Positions 49,601 to 59,143 of a stretch of 64,000 nt of DNA are shown here, one piece after another (positions within the stretch are counted from its first letter, which is position 1; the number at the start of each line of letters is the position of its first letter). The notes below the pieces were generated by a model. That model searched no databases. It was not told the DNA's origin and saw nothing but the letters and a program-made list of their open reading frames with translations. Origin of the DNA: Candidatus Omnitrophota bacterium (GTDB taxonomy: Bacteria > Ratteibacteria > UBA8468 > B48-G9 > DTJG01); assembly GCA_023818965.1 (NCBI GenBank), contig JAMWCD010000006.1:62001-126000 (forward strand), written 5' to 3'. A program made the position numbers and the translations under genes.

Positions 49601-50230
49601 TTATTGAAGACCGAGCAATTCCTTTGCCTTGTCAACCGCACTACCAGCATCAGGAGCATATCCATCAGCACCAATTTCATCGGCATATGCTTGAGTTACA
49701 GGTGCTCCACCGATAATCACCTTTACTTTATCCCTGATGCCTTCAGCCTTTAGTTTCTCAATGACATCCTTCATTGCAGGCATAGTGGTTGTTAGAAGAG
49801 CAGAAAGTCCGATTAACTGAGCACCGTTCTTTGCAGCCTCAACAAATTTCTCTTCAGGAACATCAATACCAAGATCCATAACTTCAAAGCCTGCGCCCTT
49901 CCACATCATAGAAACAAGGTTTTTTCCGATATCATGAAGGTCGCCCTTCACGGTACCGATAGCAACCTTTGCCAGAGATTTTATACCTGCTTTTATAATT
50001 TCTGGCTGAAGAATTGCCATTGCCTGATTCATTGCCCTTGCTGCAATCAAAACCTCAGGTACATAAAACTCATTATTTTTAAATTTCACTCCTACAACAT
50101 TCATTCCTGCAATCAACCCTTCATTCAATATTTTATCAACAGCAATGTTTTCAGCCAGAGCTTTTGTAACCAGCTCAGTAGCTTTTTTTGCATCTCCTCT
50201 TATAATTGCCTGCTTAATTTCTTCCAGCAT
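49601..50230 (-). CDS. Corrinoid (B12-binding) methyltransferase-associated protein
   Basis: 209 aa; N-terminal helical B12-cap domain, 'GTVKGDLHDIGKNLVSMMWKGAGFEVMDLGIDVP' (DxHxxG), 'VKVIIGGAPV'. Confidence 0.93.
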   Translation of the reverse strand: MLEEIKQAIIRGDAKKATELVTKALAENIAVDKILNEGLIAGMNVVGVKFKNNEFYVPEVLIAARAMNQAMAILQPEIIKAGIKSLAKVAIGTVKGDLHDIGKNLVSMMWKGAGFEVMDLGIDVPEEKFVEAAKNGAQLIGLSALLTTTMPAMKDVIEKLKAEGIRDKVKVIIGGAPVTQAYADEIGADGYAPDAGSAVDKAKELLGLQ

Positions 50231-50271
50231 TCACTCCTCCTTGGTTAGGTAAAAAATTTTTATTACTGAAT

Positions 50272-50300
50272 TTTATACAGCAGATTGAAAAGTTTGTCAA
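50272..50300 (-). promoter_or_regulatory. Putative sigma70-type promoter for the corrinoid-protein operon
   Basis: On minus strand TTGACA (50300-50295), 17-nt spacer, TATAAA (50277-50272). Confidence 0.65.
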
Positions 50301-50312
50301 GTTTTCTATAAT
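50285..50312 (+). promoter_or_regulatory. Putative sigma70-type promoter for tRNA-Val
   Basis: TTGAAA (50285-50290), 16-nt spacer, TATAAT (50307-50312), upstream of the tRNA at 50338. Confidence 0.6.
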
Positions 50313-50337
50313 GTGTAAAATATTACATACCAGCAAA

Positions 50338-50411
50338 AGGCGGTTAGCTCAGTCGGCAAGAGCGCTTCCCTTACAAGGAAGAGGTCGTGGGTTCGATTCC
50401 CTCACCGCCTA
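50338..50411 (+). tRNA. tRNA-Val (anticodon UAC)
   Basis: Acceptor AGGCGGT/ACCGCCT, D-arm GCTC/GAGC, anticodon loop CTTACAA, T-loop TTCGATT; CCA not encoded; one T-stem mismatch by eye. Confidence 0.95.
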
Positions 50412-50537
50412 CCCATTCACATTCTTATGGCTTATTCAATAAGTGGTTTCTTGTTTCATGATGACTGAAACCAGAGACAAAAAACAGGCATCTAAAAGAC
50501 AAGAAAAACAAAAAAGTTTTTATAAAAGGAGAAAAAA

Positions 50538-52409
50538 ATGGAAAAAATTATTGGCATTGACCTTGGAACAAGTAACTCTGCAGCAGCCATCATGGAAGGC
50601 GGGAAAATTGTTGTAATACCGAGTGCAGAGGGCACTACCATTGTTGGTGGTAAAGCATTTCCATCATATGTTGCATTTACCAAAGATGGCCAGGTTCTTG
50701 TTGGAGAACCAGCAAGGCGACAGGCAGCAGTAAATCCTGAACGAACAATTTTTGCAGCAAAAAGGAAAATGGGAACAGATTTTAAGTATTACATTGATGG
50801 TAAGGCATACACACCACAGCAGATTTCTGCCTTCATCCTTCAAAAAATAAAAAAGGATGCTGAAAGTTTTCTCGGCTATCCCATCACCAAGGCTGTGATC
50901 ACTGTGCCTGCATATTTCAATGATAACCAGAGGCAGGCAACCAAAGATGCAGGGACAATTGCTGGTCTTGAGGTTGTGAGATTGATTAATGAACCAACCG
51001 CTGCTGCCTTTGCATATGGTCTTGATAAACTTAACCAGGAACTGAAGATTATGGTTTTTGACCTTGGTGCTGGAACTCTTGATGTCACAATTATGGAAAT
51101 GATGGGTGGAGGTGTTTTTAAGGTTATTGCAACCAGTGGTGATACCCAGCTTGGTGGAACTGATATGGATCAGGATCTGATTGATTACATTGTCAAAGAA
51201 TTTAAGATGCAAACAGGCATTGACCTTACAAATGACAAAATGGCAATGCAGAGAATTAGAGAAGCAGCAGAAAAAGCAAAAATAGAACTTTCTTCAACCC
51301 TTGAAACAGAAATCAATTTACCCTTTATTACTGCCACTGATAAAGGGCCACAGCATCTTTCAATGAAAATCAGAAGGGCTCAACTGGAAGAACTTGTCAG
51401 GGCAAGGGTTGAAAAATGCCGTGGTCCGATGGAACAGGCACTCGCAGATGCAAAACTTTCACCATCACAGATTGATAAAATCATTCTCGTCGGTGGTCCG
51501 ACAAGGATGCCGATTGTTCAAAAATTCATTGAGGACTTCATGGGTAAAAAACCTGAAAGAGGGATTGACCCGATGGAATGTGTTGCCATGGGTGCTGCGA
51601 TACAGGGTGCAATCCTTGCAGGAGAACTAAAGGATAAGGATATCCTTTTGCTTGATGTAACACCACTTTCTCTCGGTGTTGAAACACTTGGTGGAGTATT
51701 TACAAAAATTATTGAAAGAAATACGACAATTCCCACAAAAAAAAGTCAAATATTTACAACAGCAGCAGATAATCAAACATCTGTTGAAATCCATGTGTTA
51801 CAGGGCGAACGACCTTTGGCTGCGCATAACACAAGTTTGGGAAGATTTCATCTTGATGGTATTCCACCAGCACCAAGAGGTGTCCCTCAAATTGAGGTGA
51901 CATTTGATATTGATTCAAATGGAATTCTTTCTGTTACAGCAAAAGACCTTGCAACGAAAAAAGAACAGTCAATTCGTATCACTGCTTCAAAGAAATTGAC
52001 CAAAGAAGAGATTGACAGAATGATTAAGGAGGCAGAACAGTTTGCAGAACAGGACAGAAAACAGAAAGAACTTGTAGAACTATGTAATCAGGCAGATGCT
52101 CTTGCTTATAGTGTGGAGAAAACCTTGAAAGAACATGGAGACAAGATTTCTGAAAGCGAAAAGAATGCTGCGAATGAAAAAATTTCTGCATTGAGAAAAG
52201 CAATTGAGTCAAGGAATGAAACAGAGATCCGTTCACTAATGCAGGAAGTTGAACAACTTTCTCATAAGATCGCAGAAATTCTTTATAAACAATCAGCACA
52301 ATCACAGACAAATACGCAATCAACTTCTTCTCAGTCAGAGCCACAGACAGAGCAAAAAGAAAAGAAGGTTGTTGATGCTGATTATCGGGAAGTAGACGAA
52401 AATAAGTGA
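50538..52409 (+). CDS. dnaK: Molecular chaperone DnaK (Hsp70)
   Basis: 623 aa; '[20 protein letters not shown]', '[21 protein letters not shown]', '[14 protein letters not shown]', '[13 protein letters not shown]'. Confidence 0.96.
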   Translation: MEKIIGIDLGTSNSAAAIMEGGKIVVIPSAEGTTIVGGKAFPSYVAFTKDGQVLVGEPARRQAAVNPERTIFAAKRKMGTDFKYYIDGKAYTPQQISAFILQKIKKDAESFLGYPITKAVITVPAYFNDNQRQATKDAGTIAGLEVVRLINEPTAAAFAYGLDKLNQELKIMVFDLGAGTLDVTIMEMMGGGVFKVIATSGDTQLGGTDMDQDLIDYIVKEFKMQTGIDLTNDKMAMQRIREAAEKAKIELSSTLETEINLPFITATDKGPQHLSMKIRRAQLEELVRARVEKCRGPMEQALADAKLSPSQIDKIILVGGPTRMPIVQKFIEDFMGKKPERGIDPMECVAMGAAIQGAILAGELKDKDILLLDVTPLSLGVETLGGVFTKIIERNTTIPTKKSQIFTTAADNQTSVEIHVLQGERPLAAHNTSLGRFHLDGIPPAPRGVPQIEVTFDIDSNGILSVTAKDLATKKEQSIRITASKKLTKEEIDRMIKEAEQFAEQDRKQKELVELCNQADALAYSVEKTLKEHGDKISESEKNAANEKISALRKAIESRNETEIRSLMQEVEQLSHKIAEILYKQSAQSQTNTQSTSSQSEPQTEQKEKKVVDADYREVDENK

Positions 52410-52425
52410 TTTTTGGAGGTTTTTG

Positions 52426-52462
52426 AAAAGCAGGTGCAGTTGTTTTGTTGCACCTGCTTTTT
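52426..52462 (+). terminator. Intrinsic terminator after dnaK
   Basis: AAAAGCAGGTGCA - GTTGTTTTGT - TGCACCTGCTTTTT: long stem and T-tract. Confidence 0.9.
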
Positions 52463-52612
52463 ATACTAATTTGCCGTCAAAATTGTAGGAATACCGAATT
52501 GAGTTTGTCAGAGAGCAAGGCGGCAAGGAGAAGGCAACGAGGCATACTGATGTATGTTGAAAAATCCGACGACGCAGCCAACGATGCTATATGGGTGAAA
52601 TCAAGTCGGTAT
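52463..52612 (+). repeat. 150-bp dispersed repeat, copy 2
   Basis: About 143/150 identical to reverse complement of 10193-10342; inner TIRs ATACCGAATTGA (52491-52502) / TCAAGTCGGTAT (52601-52612, one mismatch). Confidence 0.95.
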
Positions 52613-52668
52613 TATTTTTTTATGGTTTTGATGCTATAATAAAATCAAAACATGACCAGAAGGAGAAT

Positions 52669-53709
52669 ATGGTTACTTATAAAAAAGCAGGCGTAAATGA
52701 TCAGAAGGCAAATGAATTTGTCAGTATCATCAGACAGCAAATAAAAAATACACATTTTTATAAAAAGTTTTCTGTTGATGTTGGATTTTTTGGAGCTTTT
52801 GTACCTTTGCAAAAGTTGCGTAAAAAAAGTTATATTGTTGCATCCTGTGATGGTGTTGGTACAAAAATTCTTATTGCAAAAGCACTTGAAAAATATGATA
52901 CGATTGGCATTGACCTGGTGGCAATGAACTGTAATGATGTTGCGGTATGTGGTGCAAAGCCATTGTTTTTTCTTGATTATCTTGCGGTCGGGAAATTAAA
53001 TCTTGAAAGAGAAAGAAAACTTGTTGAGGGTATTATTAAAGGTTGTGAAATTGCAGGATGTCCTCTTGTTGGCGGTGAGACAGCCCAGATGCCTGATGTA
53101 TATCGTGAAGATGATTTTGATCTTGCAGGTTTTTGTGCCGGAATTGTGGAAAAGGATAACATCCTCGGTCCATCAAAAATTAGGAAAGATGATGTTATTA
53201 TTGGAATTGCTTCAAATGGGTTGCATTCAAATGGTTTTTCACTTGTGAGGAAAACTTTGCTTTCAGGAAGAGGCGTTAAGAGAATTTTAAGCAGTTATCA
53301 TGTTTCGCTTGGTCGTTCTCTTGGAGAAGAATTGCTAAGACCTACATACATTTATTCTCCTGTGGTTTCAAAACTTGCAGAAAAAAAGTTGATTCATGCA
53401 GCCGCACATATTACAGGTGGTGGAATTCCTGGGAATCTTGGCAGGGTTCTGCCTGAAAATATGGATGCAGAAATTTATCTTAATTCATGGCAGGTTCCTG
53501 TAATATTTGAGATGATACAGAAATGTGGCAATATCGAAACAAAAGAAATGTTCAATGTGTTTAATATGGGATTAGGAATGATGCTTGTTGTTTCTGAAAA
53601 AAATGTAGAAATCGTAAAAACCATTGTTCAAAAAGAAGGTTTTAGACCTTTTTTAGTTGGCGCACTAAAGAATGGTAAGGGCAGGGTCTTATTAAAAAAG
53701 TCAAACTAA
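52669..53709 (+). CDS. purM: Phosphoribosylformylglycinamidine cyclo-ligase
   Basis: AAGGAG before ATG 52669; 'YIVASCDGVGTKILIAKAL', 'DLVAMNCNDVAVCGAKPLFFLDYLA', 'GGETAQMPDVY', 'HITGGGIPGNLGRVLP'. Confidence 0.96.
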   Translation: MVTYKKAGVNDQKANEFVSIIRQQIKNTHFYKKFSVDVGFFGAFVPLQKLRKKSYIVASCDGVGTKILIAKALEKYDTIGIDLVAMNCNDVAVCGAKPLFFLDYLAVGKLNLERERKLVEGIIKGCEIAGCPLVGGETAQMPDVYREDDFDLAGFCAGIVEKDNILGPSKIRKDDVIIGIASNGLHSNGFSLVRKTLLSGRGVKRILSSYHVSLGRSLGEELLRPTYIYSPVVSKLAEKKLIHAAAHITGGGIPGNLGRVLPENMDAEIYLNSWQVPVIFEMIQKCGNIETKEMFNVFNMGLGMMLVVSEKNVEIVKTIVQKEGFRPFLVGALKNGKGRVLLKKSN

Positions 53710-53734
53710 CCGATCTTATCAAAGAGGAGGAAAG

Positions 53735-54022
53735 ATGACCGAGAAAAAAAATCCTATTTACAAAGTACTTGCTCTTGGTATTGCCTCTCTGTCTCTTGCA
53801 GGAAAAAAAGGAAAGGAAATTCTGGATAGCCTTGAGAAGGAAATAAAAGAAAAGAATCTGGAAGAAAAGATAGAAAAAAGATTTACAGACGTCATTGAAA
53901 AAATGGCAGAGATAAAAAATGTGAAAAAGGAAAAAATTGCAGAGTTTTTTGGAGTTGCCACAAAAGAAGAGATAGAGAAACTAAAAAAAGAAATTGAGAA
54001 TTTCAAGCATGATAAACAATGA
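53735..54022 (+). CDS. Small charged coiled-coil protein (phasin-family-like)
   Basis: 95 aa; GGAGG RBS; K/E-rich helix, immediately upstream of the ABC1/UbiB kinase. Confidence 0.55.
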   Translation: MTEKKNPIYKVLALGIASLSLAGKKGKEILDSLEKEIKEKNLEEKIEKRFTDVIEKMAEIKNVKKEKIAEFFGVATKEEIEKLKKEIENFKHDKQ

Positions 54023-55656
54023 GTATATTAAGTGTCAGGAAAAAATACCGTCTGGTCAATCGGGTAAGGGCTGTTGTTCGCATTATCATCAAGCACGGGC
54101 TCGGGTACTTTATAGACAGGATTTTCAGGGAGCCATATCTAAAAATACTTCGTCTACATCACCTTTCATCTCGTGATCGTAAACAAATACCTCCAGCTCA
54201 ACGACTTCGCTTAATGATAGAAGAACTTGGACCAACCTACATAAAAATCGGTCAATTTTTCAGTACCAGGGCTGACATTTTACCTGAAAATTTTTTGAAA
54301 GAACTTGAAAAACTTCAAGACAGTGTTTCGCCATTTTCTTTTGATGAGGTGAAAAAGACGATTTATGAAGATTTTGGAAAAAACCTTGATGAAATTTTTC
54401 TTGAATTTTCCGAAAAACCATTGTTTGCTGCTTCAATCGGACAGGTACATGTTGCAAAACTTGTTTCGGGCGAAAGTTGTGTGGTCAAGGTTCGCAGACC
54501 ATTGATTGAAGATATAGTGCAAAGTGACATAGAGGTTCTCACTGAAATATTCAGGATTGCTTCCAAGCATATTCCTGAATTAAAACAATGGAATATTCCG
54601 GCACTCCTGGAGGAAATTGGAGAGTATTTAAAAAGACAGATGGATTTTGTATATGAAGCAGGGATGATGGAGAAACTGGGTAAATTTTATGGGAAGTCAG
54701 ATATTGTAGTGCCTGCTGTAGTGTGGCAGTATACATCAAAAAGGGTTCTTACCATGCAAAAATTGAATGGGAAAAAAATACTTGATGTTTCCAATAGTAT
54801 CCCTGACATTCCGGAAAAACTTGTCAAGGGACTTTTTCATACACTTTTTGAAACAGGATATTTCCACGGAGATTTGCATCCTGGAAATATAATGCTGATG
54901 GAAGACGGAAGAATTGCTCTTGTTGACTTTGGGCTTGTTGGATATCTTTCTTTTGAAAAAAGAAAATTACTCGCAGGGATTATTTCCGGTATTCTCGGTG
55001 GAAAAATATCTGATACAATTCCGCACCTTAAGAAATTTTTCGGGCTTTCACACAATGTGCCAGAAAATTTTGAAAAAGATGTTGGATTTATTGTCGACAG
55101 ATACGGTTCTCTTCCCCTTGGAAAAATTCATCTGGCAGATATCATTTATGATGTGATGAAAATTGCAAGAAAAATGAGCATAACACTTGATCCTGACATT
55201 GGGCTTCTTGCAAAAAATTTAATGAGTCTTGAAGGAATATGTGCTTCAATAAATCCTTCTGAAAGTCTTTTACAACTCAGTAAGAGTTACTGGGAATCAC
55301 TTTTGAGCAGGGGACTTTTTCAACATCTGTGGATCGAAGAATTTAAAAATGTTTTTCTTTCATACAGGAACCTTGTATTTCAACTTCCTGAAAATATAGA
55401 TGAATTTGTAAGAATTAACAAAGAAAGGATTGAAACAGAGCAAGAAATTGTCAGACGGCTTGACAGATACACCAGAAGTCTGGAGAATGCAGGGACAAAA
55501 ATCAGTTTTTCCATTATCATACTGCCTGCTGTTAGTGTTTTAATATTATTCGGTTTACGAAATCTTTCTCTGTGGCTTTTCCTCGTTTTGCTTGCAGGAT
55601 TGTTTGTTTTTGTGGCCGTTTTGTTCAGGTTGCTGACAGGGAGAGACAATGCCTGA
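54019..55656 (+). CDS. AarF/ABC1/UbiB-family kinase-like protein
   Basis: 545 aa; 'LGPTYIKIGQFFSTRADILPENFLKELEKLQDSVSPF', 'ASIGQVHVAKLVSGESCVVKVRRP', 'GYFHGDLHPGNIML', C-terminal TMs. Confidence 0.95.
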   Translation: MSILSVRKKYRLVNRVRAVVRIIIKHGLGYFIDRIFREPYLKILRLHHLSSRDRKQIPPAQRLRLMIEELGPTYIKIGQFFSTRADILPENFLKELEKLQDSVSPFSFDEVKKTIYEDFGKNLDEIFLEFSEKPLFAASIGQVHVAKLVSGESCVVKVRRPLIEDIVQSDIEVLTEIFRIASKHIPELKQWNIPALLEEIGEYLKRQMDFVYEAGMMEKLGKFYGKSDIVVPAVVWQYTSKRVLTMQKLNGKKILDVSNSIPDIPEKLVKGLFHTLFETGYFHGDLHPGNIMLMEDGRIALVDFGLVGYLSFEKRKLLAGIISGILGGKISDTIPHLKKFFGLSHNVPENFEKDVGFIVDRYGSLPLGKIHLADIIYDVMKIARKMSITLDPDIGLLAKNLMSLEGICASINPSESLLQLSKSYWESLLSRGLFQHLWIEEFKNVFLSYRNLVFQLPENIDEFVRINKERIETEQEIVRRLDRYTRSLENAGTKISFSIIILPAVSVLILFGLRNLSLWLFLVLLAGLFVFVAVLFRLLTGRDNA

Positions 55657-56644
55657 TTTTGTTGATGAAGTAAAAATATGGGTGAAGGCAGGAGATGGTG
55701 GACCAGGTTGTGTAGCATTCAGAAGGGAGAAATTTGTTCCAAAGGGTGGACCTTCAGGAGGAGATGGCGGAACAGGTGGTTCAATCTATTTTAAGGCATC
55801 CAGGAATGTAAAAAGTTTGCGTGAATACTATTATCACAGGCATTTCAAGGCAGAAAGTGGAAAACCTGGTGAAGGGAATAATCGTACTGGGGCTAATGGC
55901 AATGATCTTGTTCTTCTTGTGCCACCTGGTACTGTAATAAAAGAGATCAGGGAAGGAGAAAAGGAAGTTATACTGGCAGATCTTGATACTGAAGGAATGG
56001 AGGTTCTTGTAGCAAAAGGCGGTAGTGGCGGACGAGGTAATGCAAGTTTCAAAACTTCTACCAATCAGGCACCAAGGATAGCAACTCCAGGACAGAAGGG
56101 TGAGGAAAAATTTATTAAACTTGAATTAAAATTAATTGCAGAAGTTGGTATTATTGGTTGTCCTAATGCAGGAAAATCAACACTGTTATCAAAAATATCA
56201 CAGGCAAGGCCGAAAATAGCGGATTATCCGTTCACCACATTAAATCCAAATCTTGGTGTTGTTGACCTCGGAGACAATAGACAGTTTGTCGCTGCTGATA
56301 TACCTGGTCTTATTGAAGGTGCTTCTTCCGGGGCAGGACTTGGAATTAAATTTTTGAAGCATATTGAAAGAACAAAGGTGCTTTTACACTTGCTTGACCT
56401 TTCTTTACCTGATGTTGCTAAAAGATATTATAATATTCGTGATGAACTCGGTCGTTATGATGAAAAACTTCTTGAAAAGCCAGAGATTGTCGTTGGCACA
56501 AAACTTGATTTACCTGAAAGCAAAAAGCATATCAGAGAACTGACAAAAATCACTGAGAAGTATTTTCTTATTTCATGTGTTACCGGTGAAGGGATTAAAC
56601 CATTGCTTGAGGAAATCTGGAAGATTCTCTCGGCATTAAAATAG
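55649..56644 (+). CDS. obg: GTPase Obg/CgtA
   Basis: 331 aa; glycine-rich Obg fold 'KAGDGGPGCVAFRREKFVPKGGPSGGDGG', 'GCPNAGKSTLLSKI'. Confidence 0.97.
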   Translation: MPDFVDEVKIWVKAGDGGPGCVAFRREKFVPKGGPSGGDGGTGGSIYFKASRNVKSLREYYYHRHFKAESGKPGEGNNRTGANGNDLVLLVPPGTVIKEIREGEKEVILADLDTEGMEVLVAKGGSGGRGNASFKTSTNQAPRIATPGQKGEEKFIKLELKLIAEVGIIGCPNAGKSTLLSKISQARPKIADYPFTTLNPNLGVVDLGDNRQFVAADIPGLIEGASSGAGLGIKFLKHIERTKVLLHLLDLSLPDVAKRYYNIRDELGRYDEKLLEKPEIVVGTKLDLPESKKHIRELTKITEKYFLISCVTGEGIKPLLEEIWKILSALK

Positions 56645-56656
56645 GGGACTGTTATT

Positions 56657-57766
56657 ATGGAACAGGCATTAAAAGAAAAAAGTGAACAATTGAAGACAAT
56701 TTTTGAGGACATAAAAAAAAGAATTTCCTGGGATCAACAGGAAAAGAAACTTGCTGAACTGGAAAAGCAAAAGAATCAGAAAGGTTACTGGGATCCAAAA
56801 ACTGATGCTGAAAAAATTGAACAGTGGAATTGTCTCATTGAGAGACGTGAGAAAATCAGTTCAATAGAAAAAGCATTTGAAAATTTTTTTGCAATCATTG
56901 AACTCATTGAAGAACATCCTGATCCTGATCTTGAAAAAGAATCCGCGTCCATTATTGAACGAATTTCAAATGACATTGAAAAATTTAAATTTGAACTTTA
57001 TTTTTCTGACCCAGCCGACCGTAATAATGCTATTGTTACACTTCACGCAGGGGCTGGTGGTACAGAAGCATGTGACTGGGTAAGCATGCTTTTCAGAATG
57101 TACTCAAAATGGGCAGCAAAAAAGAATTTCAAAGTTGATGTTGTTGATTTTTTACCTGGAGAAGAAGCAGGATTGAAAAGAATTACAGCAGTGTTTTCTG
57201 GGGACTATGCATACGGATATTTGAAAGGGGAAACAGGGGTTCATCGACTCGTGAGGATATCACCTTTTGATGCTAATAAACGCAGACATACCAGTTTTGC
57301 TGCCGTGAATGTGATCCCTGAAATTGAGAAGGATATCAAGGTGGAAATCAGGGAAGAAGATATTGAAATTGAAACATTTCGTTCTGGTGGCAAGGGTGGA
57401 CAGAATGTGAACAAGGTTGAAACAGCCGTGAGAATAAAACACATTCCCACAGGCATTGTTGTTCAGTGTCAGAACGAAAGGAGTCAATTTAAAAATAGAG
57501 AGATGGCAATGAAAATTTTACGAAGCCGGCTGTATCAATTACAACTGGAACAGGAGAAGAAAAAGGAATTTGAAAAATGGGATTCACAGAAGGAAATTGC
57601 GTGGGGAAGTCAAATCAGGTCATATGTTTTTTGTCCCTATACAATGGTGAAGGACCACAGAACACAGGTTGAGACATCAAATGTTGATGCTGTAATGGAT
57701 GGTGAAATTGACTTGTTTATTCAGGCAGAAATAGAATTTCTGACAACAGGGAAAAACAATCAATGA
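56657..57766 (+). CDS. prfB: Peptide chain release factor 2
   Basis: 369 aa; RF2 'SPF' ('[17 protein letters not shown]'), GGQ ('[26 protein letters not shown]'). Confidence 0.96.
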   Translation: MEQALKEKSEQLKTIFEDIKKRISWDQQEKKLAELEKQKNQKGYWDPKTDAEKIEQWNCLIERREKISSIEKAFENFFAIIELIEEHPDPDLEKESASIIERISNDIEKFKFELYFSDPADRNNAIVTLHAGAGGTEACDWVSMLFRMYSKWAAKKNFKVDVVDFLPGEEAGLKRITAVFSGDYAYGYLKGETGVHRLVRISPFDANKRRHTSFAAVNVIPEIEKDIKVEIREEDIEIETFRSGGKGGQNVNKVETAVRIKHIPTGIVVQCQNERSQFKNREMAMKILRSRLYQLQLEQEKKKEFEKWDSQKEIAWGSQIRSYVFCPYTMVKDHRTQVETSNVDAVMDGEIDLFIQAEIEFLTTGKNNQ

Positions 57767-58401
57767 ACATTTTAATTACTGCGGGTCCAACGAGAGAATT
57801 TATTGACCCTGTCCGTTTTATTAGTAATCCTGCAACAGGACGACTGGGTTATTTGATCGCCAGAAAAGCAAAGAAAAAAGGGCACAATGTTTTTTTTGTT
57901 GTTGGACCGTGTCATTTACCTCCTTTGAAAGGGGTTAAAACAATTGAAGTTGTTTCAGCTGTTGAAATGAAAAGAGAGGTTGAAAAACTTTTTCCTTCAA
58001 TGGATGTACTTGTGATGACCGCCGCTGTTTCTGATTGGAGGCCAGCAAAAAAATCCAGTAAAAAGATTAAAATAAAAAAACGTTGGACACTGAAACTGGT
58101 TCCAAATCCTGACATTCTGAAGTTCGTTTCAGGAAAAAAGAGGAAAAACCAACTGGTTATTGGTTTTGCACTTGAAAGTACCAGTATTTTAAAAAACGCA
58201 AGAGAAAAATTGAGGAAAAAGAAACTTGATATCATCATAGCAAATACTGTGAAAAATTTTGGTACTTCTCAGAATACTGGTAAGATTTTCATGCTTTATT
58301 CTGATGGAAAAATGATTAATTTGTCAGGATACAGCAAGGAAAAAATTTCAACATTGCTCATCAAGGAGATTGAAAAATGGAAGGAAAAAGTTATGTGCTA
58401 A
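57763..58401 (+). CDS. coaB: Phosphopantothenate-cysteine ligase (CoaB domain only)
   Basis: 212 aa; '[39 protein letters not shown]', '[10 protein letters not shown]'. No CoaC domain in the ORF. Confidence 0.9.
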   Translation: MNILITAGPTREFIDPVRFISNPATGRLGYLIARKAKKKGHNVFFVVGPCHLPPLKGVKTIEVVSAVEMKREVEKLFPSMDVLVMTAAVSDWRPAKKSSKKIKIKKRWTLKLVPNPDILKFVSGKKRKNQLVIGFALESTSILKNAREKLRKKKLDIIIANTVKNFGTSQNTGKIFMLYSDGKMINLSGYSKEKISTLLIKEIEKWKEKVMC

Positions 58402-59132
58402 ATATATGGCTGTTTTTAATTTTTTTCCCTGTATGGGCATTCTGTCAGGGTATTCAGGATGAAAAAACTATGCCTGAGATTTTATGCAGATCAACAACAG
58501 GTGAAATCAAAATTGATGGAAATCTTGATGAGAGTGATTGGAAAAATGCTGAAAGTGTTGAATTTGTGAAAATTATCTCTCTGGAAAAACCAGTATCCCG
58601 TACAATTGCTTATTGTCTTTATGATCGGAAGTATCTTTATGTTGCTTTCAAATGTTATGACAGGGATATATGGGCGACATATCAAAAAAGGGACCAACCA
58701 CTTTATCAGGAGGATGTTGTAGAAATATTTTTCAAGCCTGATTTTTCAAAGGACTCATATTATGAATTTGAGTTTTCTCCGAAAAATATTATTCTGGATG
58801 CCTTTGTTGGTAAAAGGGCACTTGCAGGAAATATGTTTTTCAGGTTTGCACAATGGAATTGTATTGGTTTAAAATCATCTGTAAAAATTAAGGGAACATT
58901 AAACGATTGGTCAGACATTGATGATTACTGGACAATTGAAATTGCAATTCCTTTTCAATCTTTGCCATCGATCAAAAAAATACCTGAAAAGGGAGATATC
59001 TGGTTATTTAACCTGGCACGGTATGATTACTCAATATATGTTGAAGATGGTATGGAACTTGTAACAGCAGGCAGGATAACAAAATTTGATTTACACAGGT
59101 ACCAGGAGTGGTGTTTTCTGAAATTTCAATAA
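58377..59132 (+). CDS. Secreted CBM9-like domain protein
   Basis: 251 aa; signal-like N-terminus; 'GEIKIDGNLDESDWKNAESVEF...YCLYDRKYLYVAFKCYDRDIWA'. Confidence 0.8.
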   Translation: MEGKSYVLNIWLFLIFFPVWAFCQGIQDEKTMPEILCRSTTGEIKIDGNLDESDWKNAESVEFVKIISLEKPVSRTIAYCLYDRKYLYVAFKCYDRDIWATYQKRDQPLYQEDVVEIFFKPDFSKDSYYEFEFSPKNIILDAFVGKRALAGNMFFRFAQWNCIGLKSSVKIKGTLNDWSDIDDYWTIEIAIPFQSLPSIKKIPEKGDIWLFNLARYDYSIYVEDGMELVTAGRITKFDLHRYQEWCFLKFQ

Positions 59133-59143
59133 CAGGAAAGAAT

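Noticed and set aside
50664-51212. 182-aa minus ORF inside dnaK
   Set aside because: Antisense to a strongly conserved gene; composition artefact.
52445-52639. 64-aa ORF after dnaK
   Set aside because: Consists of terminator plus repeat copy 2; frame not conserved with the other copy's ORF.
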